From NCBI GenBank assembly GCA_965247505.1, contig OZ252020.1:4588001-4652000 (forward strand): 64,000 nucleotides of DNA, given 5' to 3'. The position numbers and the translations under genes were made by a program. This DNA is from CAIYRG01 sp965247505. GTDB taxonomy: Bacteria > Pseudomonadota > Alphaproteobacteria > Micropepsales > Micropepsaceae. This document shows positions 27,323-36,828 of this stretch, one piece after another. How positions within the stretch are numbered: the first letter of the stretch is position 1; each line of letters opens with the position of its first letter. Under the pieces are notes generated by a model that was not told the origin of the DNA, did not search any database, and saw only the letters and a list, made by a program, of their open reading frames with translations.

Positions 27323-28747
27323 TCACGATTTGCGTCCATACAAATCTTCCAACCGAACGATATCGTCTTCACCCAAATACGAGCCCGACTGCACCTCAAT
27401 AATACGCAAAGGGGTTTCGCCCGGGTTTTCCAAACGATGTTTGGACCCTACCGGGATATAGGTAGAATCGTTTTCATTGAGCATCGACACTTTGTCGCCG
27501 CAGGTCACGCGCGCCGTTCCCTCGACGACAATCCAGTGTTCGGCGCGATGATGATGATATTGGAGGGACAGCCTGCCACCCGGTTTGACAATAATCTGCT
27601 TGACCTGAAAACGATCGCCACTATCGACGGTGCGGTATTCTCCCCATGGCCTGTAGACATGGGTATGGGATGAATATTCCGCACGGCCATCTGCCTTCAA
27701 CTCTTCGACAAGCGTTTTCACATCCTGCGCGCAATCCTTGTTCGCCACCAAAATAGCATCGTCGGTAGCGATCACGATCAAATCTTCGGTGCCGACAAGC
27801 GCAACCATTCCCTTCTCGGAGCGGACATAGCAATTGGCACTGTTGTGCAGCTTTACGTCGCCGGAACTGACATTGCCCTGTTTGTCTTGCGGTCCGGCCT
27901 GCCAAAGCGAAGACCAAGAACCGACATCGTTCCAGCCGATCGCCGCTGGAACCACAGCCGCCCTTCCCGTGCGCTCCATAACGGCCACATCGATTGAGAC
28001 TTTGGGCGCCGCTGAAAAAGCATCTTTGTCCAAGCGCAGAAAATCACTGTCGCGCTCTGCGCGATCGACGGCCGCATCGGCAGCACACAATATTTCAGGC
28101 GCAAGATTTGCCAGCTCATCACGGAAGATATCCGCACGAAACATAAACATCCCACTGTTCCAAAAATAACCAGCGCGCAAATATTCGCCGGCGTTCTCGG
28201 CATCCGGCTTCTCGACGAATTCTTCAACGTCGAACACCCCATCGCTAAGCGGGCGGTCCGTGGCCGCACGAATATATCCATAGCCGGTGCTGGGCTCGGT
28301 TGCCTTCATTCCAAAAGTCACGAGTTTTCCTGCATCGGCTGCCCCAGCGGCGCGCTCACCCGCCTCGACGAAAGCGTTGACATCTTTAATGGTGTGATCG
28401 GCGGGGAGAAGCAAAACGATTGCGTTTGGATTTTCCATTTGTGCAAAACGCGCCCCAACGGCGGCCGCGGGTGCAGTATCGCGTGCGTCCGGCTCCAGAA
28501 CGATACGAGCTTTAACGCCAATATCGTGCATTTGCTGGGCAACCATGAATCGGTGTTCCTCGTGACAGAGGATAATCGGAACTTCGGAGGTGAAGCGCGC
28601 AGCACGTAGGACAGTCTCTTGAATCATTGTGCGTTCGCTCACTAGCGGCAAAAGCTGTTTGGGCACGCGGGCGCGCGATAAGGGCCACAAACGCGATCCC
28701 ATACCCCCCGATAAAATGACCGGAATGATGCGGCCCCCAAGCGTCAT
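27323..28747 (-). CDS. Mannose-1-phosphate guanylyltransferase / mannose-6-phosphate isomerase
   Basis: 474 residues in the ManC/AlgA/XanB layout. The N-terminal nucleotidyltransferase has VILSGGMGSRLWPLSR and PKQLLPL. FVEKP and WNSGMFMFRAD are conserved sugar-binding parts. The C-terminal cupin isomerase domain has RPWGEYRTVDSGDRFQVK, the metal-binding QYHHHRAEHW and GSKHRLEN. It supplies GDP-mannose for exopolysaccharide. Separated by 249 bp from cysNC on the same strand; that gap shows no gene. Confidence 0.95.
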   Translation of the reverse strand: MTLGGRIIPVILSGGMGSRLWPLSRARVPKQLLPLVSERTMIQETVLRAARFTSEVPIILCHEEHRFMVAQQMHDIGVKARIVLEPDARDTAPAAAVGARFAQMENPNAIVLLLPADHTIKDVNAFVEAGERAAGAADAGKLVTFGMKATEPSTGYGYIRAATDRPLSDGVFDVEEFVEKPDAENAGEYLRAGYFWNSGMFMFRADIFRDELANLAPEILCAADAAVDRAERDSDFLRLDKDAFSAAPKVSIDVAVMERTGRAAVVPAAIGWNDVGSWSSLWQAGPQDKQGNVSSGDVKLHNSANCYVRSEKGMVALVGTEDLIVIATDDAILVANKDCAQDVKTLVEELKADGRAEYSSHTHVYRPWGEYRTVDSGDRFQVKQIIVKPGGRLSLQYHHHRAEHWIVVEGTARVTCGDKVSMLNENDSTYIPVGSKHRLENPGETPLRIIEVQSGSYLGEDDIVRLEDLYGRKS

Positions 28748-29045
28748 GCTGTCCCCATGCTTTCAAGCGCGCCAATAGGCGTCCAATAGCGCCCAGCCGA
28801 CGCCGCAATAGTCGATAGCATAGTCGGCTGCCGGCAACTATCGGAAAAATACGGGCTTTTGCATAAAAATCTGGGCCATCTAGGCATGTCTCCACGCAAT
28901 TCGGCGGCGGCAAACTCGAGTTCTAATGTGTAGTTTTCAATAGGAGTATTGGAAGGGGTATTGGACCGGGGCGCATCAATATCCGCTTTGGGTCAAAAGC
29001 CGATATTTGGGGAGTTCTAGGCGATGTCCGCTTAGTGCTGCGGCC

Positions 29046-29495
29046 TCAGGTGATCGATGCAACACAGGCATTAAATCTATCTGCCGGGGTCTGGAACCCC
29101 AAGGTCTGACGTGGCCTTTCGTTGAGCCTGCGGGCGATCTTATTTAGGTGCGCCTGCGAATGCACGGATAGGTCCGTCCCTTTGGGAAAGTACTGTCGTA
29201 GGAGGCCATTGGTGTTCTCATTGGAGCCACGCTGCCAAGGGCTTTGCGGATCGCAGAAATAGACATTGATATTGGTCGCCAAGCTAAAGCGCTTGTGATC
29301 GGCAAGCGCCTTGCCCCGGTCCCCGGTCAGAGATTTGTAGAGTCCGGTGGGAAGCTTCTTCGCCTGTTTGATCAGTGCATTCACGACTGTCTCGGTGTCC
29401 TTAGAGGGGGGCTCCGCAAGAACGTGAGACCGAACAATCCAGACAACGAGTGCGACCATACGATCCCAGCCGCACTCGCTTCTGTTGGCGCCCAC
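29046..29495 (-). pseudogene. IS30-family transposase remnant
   Basis: About 130 C-terminal residues match the IS30 pattern: PSKDTETVVNALIKQ, TGDRGKALADHKRF, VYFCDPQSPWQRGSNENTN (second Asp and Glu of the DDE triad) and LNERPRQTLGFQTPADRF. The N-terminal half, with the helix-turn-helix and first catalytic Asp, is missing, and the beginning of the frame looks scrambled. No IS ends or target repeats are seen. The preceding 298 bases (28748-29045), up to the manC-type gene, hold nothing I recognise. Confidence 0.9.
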
Positions 29496-29706
29496 CTCAG
29501 GAAACGTGCTGCGTAAAATCGCGGGCTAAACGCTTCGGAGCGCCGATGTACGCGGCGCTTCGAATGCCACGGTCCAGGGTCCTTCGGACAAGGTGAAATG
29601 GCGCGTTCTGCTTACCGTATGCTTACCGAAAAGAATAAATATACCGATGCGGATGAAGCGATCACCCACATTGGCATATAAGTATTTGATATTGTGTATA
29701 TATTAA

Positions 29707-29781
29707 TGGTGAGCCCGGCTGGTCTCGAACCAGCGACCCTCTGATTAAAAGTCAGATGCTCTACCGCTGAGCTACGGGCCC
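29707..29781 (-). tRNA. tRNA-Lys (UUU anticodon)
   Basis: A 75-nt cloverleaf including an encoded CCA. The acceptor stem is GGGCCCG with CGGGCTC (one G-U pair), the D-arm contains AGCTCAGCGGTAGAGC, the anticodon stem is TCTGA/TCAGA around loop CTTTTAA, and the T-arm contains GGTTCGAGACC. All canonical bases are present. It lies between an IS30 remnant and the DUF6152 gene. Confidence 0.97.
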
Positions 29782-30020
29782 CTTAGGGTGGCGGCAGGAT
29801 TAGGACGCTAACTTATTCCGGTCAACCAAGGATTGCGCCTGGTCACAGCTAAGAGATGAAAAGCCCGAGAATGTTCGAACTTAGAGACACTAAAGGCCGC
29901 GTCGCCACGGCCACGTCGCCACGGCACCTTGCCGCTTAACTGCCGAATGACGGATAATCGAACCATGATGAGCGATGTTGGGTCCGCCTCTCGGTAGAGA
30001 CATCTAGGAGAATCCAAACG

Positions 30021-30437
30021 ATGAAATTTGGAACGCCAAGTTTGAGCGCTTTGGGCTTAGCAGGCCTTGTCGCCGCGCTCTTCGCCTATCCGGCATTCGC
30101 CCATCATTCCTTCGCCATGTTCGACCACAGTCAAATGGACGCCCGTATCGGTACGGTGAGCGAACTTGAATGGCGCAACCCGCATTGCTGGCTCCATCTG
30201 ACCGTGGCCGATGAAGCAGGCAACGAGCTGGAGTGGTCCTTCGAAATGGGCTCCATCGGCCAACTCAGCCGTGACGGCTGGGCCCAAGATAGTGTTACGC
30301 CCGGAGATCCAATCGAAATTCGCTTCCACCCGCTAAAGGATGGCTCGAATGGCGGCCAGCTTCGGTTTGTGCGGCTGCCCGATGGCGAGACGATCTGCCA
30401 GGGCAATCATTGCGCGGCTTTAGAAGACGCCGGCTAG
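30021..30437 (+). CDS. Exported DUF6152-family protein
   Basis: 138 residues with a signal peptide (residues 1-27, ending AFAHH) and the family hallmark HHSFAMFD directly after it. EWRNPHCWLHLTV, NELEWSFEMGS and PGDPIEIRFHPLKDGSNGG are further conserved blocks. The domain is common in environmental proteobacteria and its biochemical role is unknown. TAGGAGAA lies seven bases upstream of the ATG. Its histidines at the mature N-terminus suggest metal binding, which is inference. Confidence 0.9.
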   Translation: MKFGTPSLSALGLAGLVAALFAYPAFAHHSFAMFDHSQMDARIGTVSELEWRNPHCWLHLTVADEAGNELEWSFEMGSIGQLSRDGWAQDSVTPGDPIEIRFHPLKDGSNGGQLRFVRLPDGETICQGNHCAALEDAG

Positions 30438-30482
30438 ACACTACTTAAAACCGGGTGCCCAAAACCGGGCGGCAAGCGAAAA

Positions 30483-32696
30483 TTAGAACTGAAATGTGCG
30501 AACAAGACGCAGGGTGAACTGCGATGTCTGCGCGCGAATGCGCGAATGCGGAATATCGGCTGATTGACCATAAGCAATCAGCAGCTCATTACCGGGCGAG
30601 TATTCCCAGCGGTAACGCGCCAGCGCGCCCAGCGACCTCGAGAGGTTGTCATATTGCGCCTGAAAGGCCACCGACATATCCGGATTGAAATTAATAGCAC
30701 CCTCAAGCTTGTACAGATGAATGTTGACGTTTCCGCCAGGCAGATCAATGAAAGAAGGCTCGTAGGCGAATTGGCCGGAAAAATACTGGTTTGGCCGGTA
30801 GGTGAATATAAGTGCTCCCGCGACATTCGTTCCGTCGAAGAACGCACAACAGGTAATTGCGGCCTCGATCGATAACGGCCGCGCGCTCGATGAGTGAAAT
30901 CTCAATGTTGCATAGGTCCAATTATAGTTCGCCTCGGGAACCACAACATCTCCTGGAAGATCAAAATCCTCCGGAATGTTCTCGAGAATATTCCTGGCAG
31001 TCACCGAAAAAACGTCGTTGGGAGCGGTTTCCAACTCGCCGAAGAAATAGCTCTCTCGCGTCTCAACTTCGTTGTCGAGGCGCGTTACGAGCGTATGACC
31101 CGTTCCAAATACTGTCGTTCTAGCCCAGCTGTTCTGATAACGCGTCACTCTTCGAACATTGAGTTCGTAAAGACGGATGCCGGTGCGATTCGCGAAGCCA
31201 AGTTCGGGTGAAAAATTTTGTCCAACCTGTTTGGCCGTAAAGTCCCCGCCCCATGGCTCGTTGGGAAAATTAAGTGCAATCGCAAAGGAATCGTCTTCAC
31301 CGGCATCGTCCGAAAAACTGCGCTGATGGCTGGCGTCGGCGGTGAGTATCTTGTTGCCCAAGAAAGATGTGGTCTGATATTGGAAATCACCGCCCAGGAC
31401 AGAATTATTTGTCTCCCCCGTCGGGTCGCCATTGGTGAAGATCATCCCAAGCTTGGTATTTTCCATAATCGGGTGCGTTATACGCGCGACGGACAGAATT
31501 TGATGATCTGCCGACGACGTGTTGTCTGTAAGAACCGACAGCGCGCCGACTTCGAACCCGGCGAACTCTCCCGATACTTTTCCGCCGACAACGATGCTCA
31601 CCGGCACCCCGCCCGCCAGACCGATATTACGAGAGAAGAACGGTAAACCATTATTTGCCGAACGGTCGAAGCCGCGGTTGTATGCGCGCCCGCCAAATTG
31701 GAATGCCCCGGCGTCTTGCAAGAAAAAATCTCGGGTCTCTGGAAAAAATAGAGAGAACCTCGTTGTATTGATTTGGCGGGTATCGAGCGGCGCATCGGAA
31801 AAATCCGTATTGAGCGTCAGCGTTCCGGTAAGGGCAGGCGTGATCTTGTAGAATAAATTTCCGCCCATGGTCCCGGTTAGCCCGGCGCCGTCGCCCGGCT
31901 GCTGCCAATTATGCTTGGCGCCGAAAAGAACATAGGGCTGAATGTCGAGGCCTAGGCCTTGATTGACATCGGAAATCCCCGTCATGATTCCGGCTTGACT
32001 GACATCGGCAAAATTAGCCGCAGGATCGACTGTCGACCAACGAATAGATTCATTCGTCCGCCTTACCGTACGGCCAATCTCTAGCCCCCAATCAGAGGGA
32101 CCGGGTGGATATGAGAGAGAGCGAAATGGTATCGCCATCTCAACGATGTATCCGTCCGAAACGATCCGGGTCTGCACCGACCAAATCGTGTCCCAGGCAT
32201 TCAACTCGGCGGTGTTGTTCAGACGCAGCGCATCCTGCCGCCCACCGGAGGCACCAATCTGAAAGGTATAGGCGTTGCGCCAGGTGGGACCCGGATCCAG
32301 CGTGACGAAAATATTGTCGCCGCTCCAAACCTGACCGTCGCGCTGCATGGTACGAATGACAAGCTGATCCGGCGCTGAATCATAGGCATAGATTCCAATG
32401 TAAAGATTGTTCTCGTCATACATGAGTTGAGCGGTCGTACGCTCGGTCGCGGCTGCGCCCGGATCAGGACTGCGCTGGCGAAACTCATCAATGAGTGCAG
32501 CCCTGGCCCAGCCGGGATCGGATAGATCGCCGTCGATTTCCGGAGCCTCGGAAGCGTCGATCCGAACGGCGCGGATCGATGGCTTAGAAGCCAAAAAATC
32601 GCTGAGCGGCTCGGCAGCAAAGCTCGGGGACGGAGACAACACGCCCATTGCCAACGCAGCCAGAACTATTCGCGGAAATACTCTTCTAAACGGCAC
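30483..32696 (-). CDS. DUF5916 / carbohydrate-binding-family-9-like outer-membrane protein
   Basis: About 737 residues if started at GTG 32696, which directly precedes a signal peptide (VFPRIVLAALAMG, ending SFAAE); the frame stays open to 33038, but that extension has no features. The N-terminal region (about residues 40-220) has the CBM9-like DOMON pattern: IDGDLSDPGWARA, LYIGIYAYDS, GDNIFVTLDP and DGYIVEMAIPFRSL. The C-terminal part is rich in alternating aromatic residues and ends in Phe (RLVRTFQF), as in beta-barrel outer-membrane proteins. Such proteins may bind or move glycans or peptides; no function is proven. Confidence 0.85.
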   Translation of the reverse strand: MPFRRVFPRIVLAALAMGVLSPSPSFAAEPLSDFLASKPSIRAVRIDASEAPEIDGDLSDPGWARAALIDEFRQRSPDPGAAATERTTAQLMYDENNLYIGIYAYDSAPDQLVIRTMQRDGQVWSGDNIFVTLDPGPTWRNAYTFQIGASGGRQDALRLNNTAELNAWDTIWSVQTRIVSDGYIVEMAIPFRSLSYPPGPSDWGLEIGRTVRRTNESIRWSTVDPAANFADVSQAGIMTGISDVNQGLGLDIQPYVLFGAKHNWQQPGDGAGLTGTMGGNLFYKITPALTGTLTLNTDFSDAPLDTRQINTTRFSLFFPETRDFFLQDAGAFQFGGRAYNRGFDRSANNGLPFFSRNIGLAGGVPVSIVVGGKVSGEFAGFEVGALSVLTDNTSSADHQILSVARITHPIMENTKLGMIFTNGDPTGETNNSVLGGDFQYQTTSFLGNKILTADASHQRSFSDDAGEDDSFAIALNFPNEPWGGDFTAKQVGQNFSPELGFANRTGIRLYELNVRRVTRYQNSWARTTVFGTGHTLVTRLDNEVETRESYFFGELETAPNDVFSVTARNILENIPEDFDLPGDVVVPEANYNWTYATLRFHSSSARPLSIEAAITCCAFFDGTNVAGALIFTYRPNQYFSGQFAYEPSFIDLPGGNVNIHLYKLEGAINFNPDMSVAFQAQYDNLSRSLGALARYRWEYSPGNELLIAYGQSADIPHSRIRAQTSQFTLRLVRTFQF

Positions 32697-33037
32697 TTGG
32701 GCGAACCTTAAACGGCGTCCGACGATGGGTTTCTCTTCGGCGGCATCTCGGCTCGTCCCAAAAGAATTAGCAATGGCAGCGGGCGAAGCTACTTTATCGG
32801 CGTGACTAAAATCCAGACTTTGGAGAACTCTGGGATTGCCCCCTCGGCTCGCCGCATCGGGGCGTGTACCACAAGTCGAGAAAATGGGCGAACACATTGA
32901 TTTTACCCGGTCTTTGGGATCAGGCCACTTCGAAGTCGCGGGCCGACAGCAAAGGACCAATTTAAGCAGCCACTGGGTTTGCCGGGCTTCCAGACGACGA
33001 ATTAGAATGAACGCAGCAGCTAGTGGGTCTATGGCCA
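32697..33037. other. Intergenic stretch without recognised feature
   Basis: 341 bases between the start of the DUF5916 gene and the start of the broken small gene on the other strand. It should carry both promoters. The open extension of the DUF5916 frame crosses it. I see no RNA gene, repeat or clear operator. Confidence 0.4.
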
Positions 33038-33393
33038 ATGAGTGGCAACAAGCTTTCTTGGTTCGAGAACTATCGCCGAAAGCGCGCGGCGAAGCGTTAT
33101 GCGCGCCGTCTCACCCCCCGGCTCGCCAAGGATTATGGCCGGTCCGAGTTTTACACCAAGGCGCAGATCGATACCGTGATCAAGAATTTAGGATTGGAAT
33201 CGAAATTTGTCGCCATCGCCTATGGCGGGTGTTGGCAAAAGAAGAGTTTGAGGGGTGGGTTCACGCGATGCCAATCCCGATGTCCTATGTCGAGGCGCGG
33301 ACAAGATTCTTGCGACACAAGCGCATCAAGCTGTATTCGCGAACAGGGAGCCCCGGACCGGTGCGTCATGGAGGGGGAATGGACAGTCGGTAG
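33038..33393 (+). pseudogene. Small DUF6559-like protein, frameshifted
   Basis: From ATG 33038 the frame encodes about 63 residues (MSGNKLSWFENYRRKRAAKR, then ARRLTPRLAKDYGRSEFYT and SKFVAIAYGG). The related C-terminal part then continues in another frame as VLAKEEFEGWVHAMPIPMSYV...FLRHKRIKLYSR to 33393. The switch lies in GCCTATGGCGGGTGTTGG (about 33219-33236). Joined, the product resembles short basic proteins of about 115 residues that I associate with DUF6559; that assignment is from memory. A sequencing error near the G runs is possible. Confidence 0.65.
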
Positions 33394-33416
33394 CAAACAG
33401 GGCCAAACCCCGAACA

Positions 33417-34535
33417 TCACACATCAGGAACGCTGTAATCCCGCAGAAACGCGCTAGCGAATGTTTCTGCGCGACCCTCCGCAATCGCTTGGCGCAAATC
33501 CGCCATTAAATCTTGGTAGAACGTCAGATTATGCCAGGTGAGTAACATCGAGGCGATGATCTCGCCGGCCTTTACCACGTGATGCAGATAGGCGCGGCTG
33601 TAATTCTTGCATGCGGGACAGCTGCATGCGCCATCGAGCGGCAATGACTCATCGGCAAACCGCGCGTTGCGCAAATTGAGCGCCCCCTCGCGCGTAAAGG
33701 CTTGGCCGTTACGGCCCGAGCGGGTCGGCAAGACGCAATCGAACATGTCGACGCCTCGTAGGACCGCGCCGATAATATCGTCCGGCTTGCCGACTCCCAT
33801 CAGATAACGTGGATGCGCTTGGGACAAATGCGGATTAGTGGCCTCAAGCGTCTCGAACATCGCTTGCTGCCCCTCGCCTACCGCAAGCCCGCCGATCGCA
33901 TAGCCGTCAAATCCTATCTCCTGCAGCTTCTCGGCCGAGCGTTGCCGCAAAGCGGGATAGACGCCGCCTTGCACAATTCCGAAACAGGCTTTCCCCTCGC
34001 CCGCCGCGAAGGCCGCTTTGGAGCGCGCCGCCCAACGCATAGAAAGCGCCAAGGATTTTTCGATTTCCGACTGGCTCGCCGAGAAAAGCGGACATTCGTC
34101 TAGAACCATCTGAATGTCCGAACCCAATAGCCCCTGTATCTCCATCGCGCGCTCGGGGCTCAGGAAAAATTTGTCGCCATCGATATGCGAAGAAAACTGC
34201 ACGCCCTCATCCGTAATTTTGCGCAGCTTCGCGAGTGACATCACTTGAAAGCCACCGGAATCAGTTAGAACAGGATGGGGCCAATCCATGAAGCGATGGA
34301 GCCCGCCAAGAGCTTCGATGCGCTCCGGCCCGGGCCGCAGCATCAAATGATAGGTGTTGGCGAGGACAATATCGGCACCTGTGGCGCGAACGCTTGCCGG
34401 CAACATCGCCTTGACCGTGGCTGCGGTGCCAACCGGCATGAAAGCAGGCGTACGAATTTGCCCGCGCGGCGTGTGCACTATGCCGGTGCGCGCCGCGCCG
34501 TCGGATGTCCCAAGCTCAAATCGAAATTCACTCAT
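33417..34535 (-). CDS. tgt: Queuine/preQ1 tRNA-ribosyltransferase
   Basis: 372 residues from ATG 34535, which overlaps the queA stop (ATGA). Catalytic aspartates lie in DSGGFQVMS and in MFDCVLPTR. The zinc site is CSCPACKNYSRAYLHH. GIVQGGVYPALRQ and YAIGGLAVGE are also conserved. It exchanges G34 for preQ1 in tRNAs with GUN anticodons; the adjacent queA carries out the next queuosine step. Confidence 0.97.
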   Translation of the reverse strand: MSEFRFELGTSDGAARTGIVHTPRGQIRTPAFMPVGTAATVKAMLPASVRATGADIVLANTYHLMLRPGPERIEALGGLHRFMDWPHPVLTDSGGFQVMSLAKLRKITDEGVQFSSHIDGDKFFLSPERAMEIQGLLGSDIQMVLDECPLFSASQSEIEKSLALSMRWAARSKAAFAAGEGKACFGIVQGGVYPALRQRSAEKLQEIGFDGYAIGGLAVGEGQQAMFETLEATNPHLSQAHPRYLMGVGKPDDIIGAVLRGVDMFDCVLPTRSGRNGQAFTREGALNLRNARFADESLPLDGACSCPACKNYSRAYLHHVVKAGEIIASMLLTWHNLTFYQDLMADLRQAIAEGRAETFASAFLRDYSVPDV

Positions 34536-35593
34536 GTCGGGGCACGAAATAGCAGGCACGCGTCGCCATAGGAATAGAAGCGGTATTTTTCTGCGATGGC
34601 CTCGTCATAGGCGGCGCGCATGGTTTCAAGACCGGCGAAAGCAGAAACCAGCATGAAAAGCGTTGAGCGCGGGAGATGAAAATTGGTCAAGAGTACGTCC
34701 ACGGCCTTAAACACGTAGCCGGGCGTGATGAAAATGTCCGTCTCGCCGGCAAACGGCCGAATCTCGCCACTCGCATCCGCGGCACTCTCCAGCGTGCGAA
34801 GCGCCGTTGTCCCCACGGCCACAATGCGCCCATTTTTCCTCCGCGCCGCATTGAGCCGGTTTGCGGTGCCCTCCGAGATCACAGCATATTCGCTGTGCAT
34901 TTTGTGGCGTTCGGTATCGTCAGCAGTGACGGGAAGAAACGTTCCTGCTCCGACATGCAGCGTGACATGTTCGATTGATATCCCGGCCCGCTTCAAATGT
35001 GCGAGAAGCTGGGGGGTGAAATGTAAGCCCGCCGTGGGCGCGGCTACCGAGCCGTCTTTCGCGGCAAAAATAGTTTGATAGTCTTCCTTGTCCTGCGCGT
35101 CCGGCGGGCGTCTTGAGGCGATATAGGGAGGCAACGGCATCTCGCCCATCTTATTGATCGCGTTATCGAGTTCCCTGCCGGCAAGCGAGAAGACAAGCTC
35201 GACTTCACCGCCTTCGCGCGCGGCGATGGTCGCTTCCAGCTTCTCGCCGAAACGAACATGATCGCCTTCCCGCAATCTCTTGGCGGGCTTTGCGAAGGCT
35301 GAGAATTTTTCCCCAGAGAGACGTTTAAGAAGCGTCACTTCTATCTCCGCACCCGCGCCGAGCGTTCCCGGGCGCGGCCCGCGTATGCCATGCAGCCTGG
35401 CAGGAATAACTTTGGAATCATTGGCCACAAGAACGTCGCTGGAACGCAAGATGCCCGGCAATGCGCTTAAATGCGCGTGACTTCCTCCGCCGCCCTCATC
35501 GACGACCAAAAGCCGCGCGGAATGGCGCGGCACCGCGGGGCGAAGCGCAATGCGCTCAGGTGGAAGTTCAAAATCGAAAAGCGCGACACGCAT
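34532..35593 (-). CDS. queA: S-adenosylmethionine:tRNA ribosyltransferase-isomerase
   Basis: 353 residues, full length for QueA. Typical blocks are FDFELPPERIALRP, MPLPPYIASRRPPDAQDKEDYQ (shown only for its start and end: MPLPPYI, KEDYQ), APTAGLHFT and LLTNFHLPRSTLFMLVSAF. It transfers and isomerises ribose from SAM onto preQ1-tRNA to give epoxyqueuosine. It lies 12 bp after the aminotransferase gene and overlaps tgt, so the three are probably co-transcribed. Confidence 0.97.
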   Translation of the reverse strand: MRVALFDFELPPERIALRPAVPRHSARLLVVDEGGGGSHAHLSALPGILRSSDVLVANDSKVIPARLHGIRGPRPGTLGAGAEIEVTLLKRLSGEKFSAFAKPAKRLREGDHVRFGEKLEATIAAREGGEVELVFSLAGRELDNAINKMGEMPLPPYIASRRPPDAQDKEDYQTIFAAKDGSVAAPTAGLHFTPQLLAHLKRAGISIEHVTLHVGAGTFLPVTADDTERHKMHSEYAVISEGTANRLNAARRKNGRIVAVGTTALRTLESAADASGEIRPFAGETDIFITPGYVFKAVDVLLTNFHLPRSTLFMLVSAFAGLETMRAAYDEAIAEKYRFYSYGDACLLFRAPT

Positions 35594-35605
35594 GAAAGTT
35601 ATCCT

Positions 35606-36739
35606 TCAGGCATCACTCACGGATTTGAGGACCGAAGCAACAATGCGGTCCTGTGCGCCCTCAATGAGATAGGGATGCATCGGCAGACTCACGACTTTGC
35701 GTGAGAGTGCGTCGCTTACCGGAATCGGAACGGATGGGTAATGGCTATAGGCGGGCTGCCTAGACAGCGGAACTGGATAATACACCGCCGTCGCAATGCC
35801 CTCGGCTTTTAGGTCGTCCTGCAATTTTTCTCGGTTAGGTAGTTGAAGCGTATATTGCGCCCACACCGAACGCGCGCCTTCGATCACCCTCGGCACTTGG
35901 ATGCCATCAATTTGGCTGAACGCCTCATTATATCGCTCGGCAATAGGTTCGCGGGCTTCGATCTCTTGCGCGAAGATTTTTAATTTCTCGATCAGGATCG
36001 CTGCTTGAATGGTATCGAGCCTGGAATTTAAACCGATGTGAACATGCTCGTAGCGATCGGAACTCTGCCCATGCATGCGCAGCGAACGCAATTGTTCCGC
36101 CAGCTCGTCATCATTGGTAAAACAGGTGCCACCATCGCCGTAGCAGCCCAATGGTTTTGCGGGGAAAAAACTTGTCGCGGCCGCATGGCCGATTGAGCCG
36201 GTGCGCCTGTTGTCGAGCGATGCGCCAAAGCTCTGCGCCGTGTCGCATAAAAGAAAAAGCTTCTCGGCCTCTGCGATCGGTTCGATTGCGCGGTAGTCCG
36301 CGGGCTGGCCGAAAAGATCCACCGGAATAATCGCGCGCGGTGTGAGCGCGCCATCCGCCCTCACCATTGCAATGGCGGACTTCAGGCTTACCGGATCGAT
36401 ATTGAAACTATTTTCAAGCACATCGACGAAGACGGGCGTTGCACCGACAAGAGAAACGACTTCTGCTGTGGCGACAAAAGTAAAGGCCGGAACAAATACC
36501 GCATCGCCCGCGCCGATGCCCCACGCCCGTAATATAAGCAGCAAAGCGTCAGTGCCGTTGGCGCAGCCGACCGCGTGTTTCACGCCGGCAAATTCGGCGA
36601 GCTGTTTTTCCAGCTCGTCCACTTGCGGCCCCAAAATCCATCGCCCACCGGCAACAGCTTCAGCTATTGCGCCGTCGAGCGCAGAGCCCAGCGCCACGCG
36701 CTGCGCCTGAAGATCGATAAGAGGAATAGGCTCGGCCAC
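35606..36739 (-). CDS. DegT/DnrJ/EryC1/StrS-family sugar aminotransferase
   Basis: 377 residues from GTG 36739, chosen because GAGG lies about nine bases upstream and it gives the usual IPLIDLQAQ N-terminus; other GTG/ATG starts upstream add up to 12 residues. PLP-lysine context is SFFPAKPLGCYGDGG. GCANGTDALLLILRAWGI and PVDLFGQPADY are family blocks. These enzymes transaminate nucleotide-linked keto-sugars for surface polysaccharides. Placement between the cyclophilin and queA genes inside a housekeeping run is unusual and may reflect insertion of a glycan gene. Confidence 0.92.
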   Translation of the reverse strand: MAEPIPLIDLQAQRVALGSALDGAIAEAVAGGRWILGPQVDELEKQLAEFAGVKHAVGCANGTDALLLILRAWGIGAGDAVFVPAFTFVATAEVVSLVGATPVFVDVLENSFNIDPVSLKSAIAMVRADGALTPRAIIPVDLFGQPADYRAIEPIAEAEKLFLLCDTAQSFGASLDNRRTGSIGHAAATSFFPAKPLGCYGDGGTCFTNDDELAEQLRSLRMHGQSSDRYEHVHIGLNSRLDTIQAAILIEKLKIFAQEIEAREPIAERYNEAFSQIDGIQVPRVIEGARSVWAQYTLQLPNREKLQDDLKAEGIATAVYYPVPLSRQPAYSHYPSVPIPVSDALSRKVVSLPMHPYLIEGAQDRIVASVLKSVSDA

Positions 36740-36828
36740 AAATGGAAACCTCACATCACGGCAGCGCCCTAACACTCACCGAAAAATGCAGCAAATCACG
36801 CGATATGTCGGATCGTTGCGCTTAGGTC

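Noticed and set aside
29598..29681. 27-codon ORF (MARSAYRMLTEKNK start) upstream of tRNA-Lys
   Set aside because: AAGGTGA lies too close to the ATG, there is no known family, and the length is within chance expectation.
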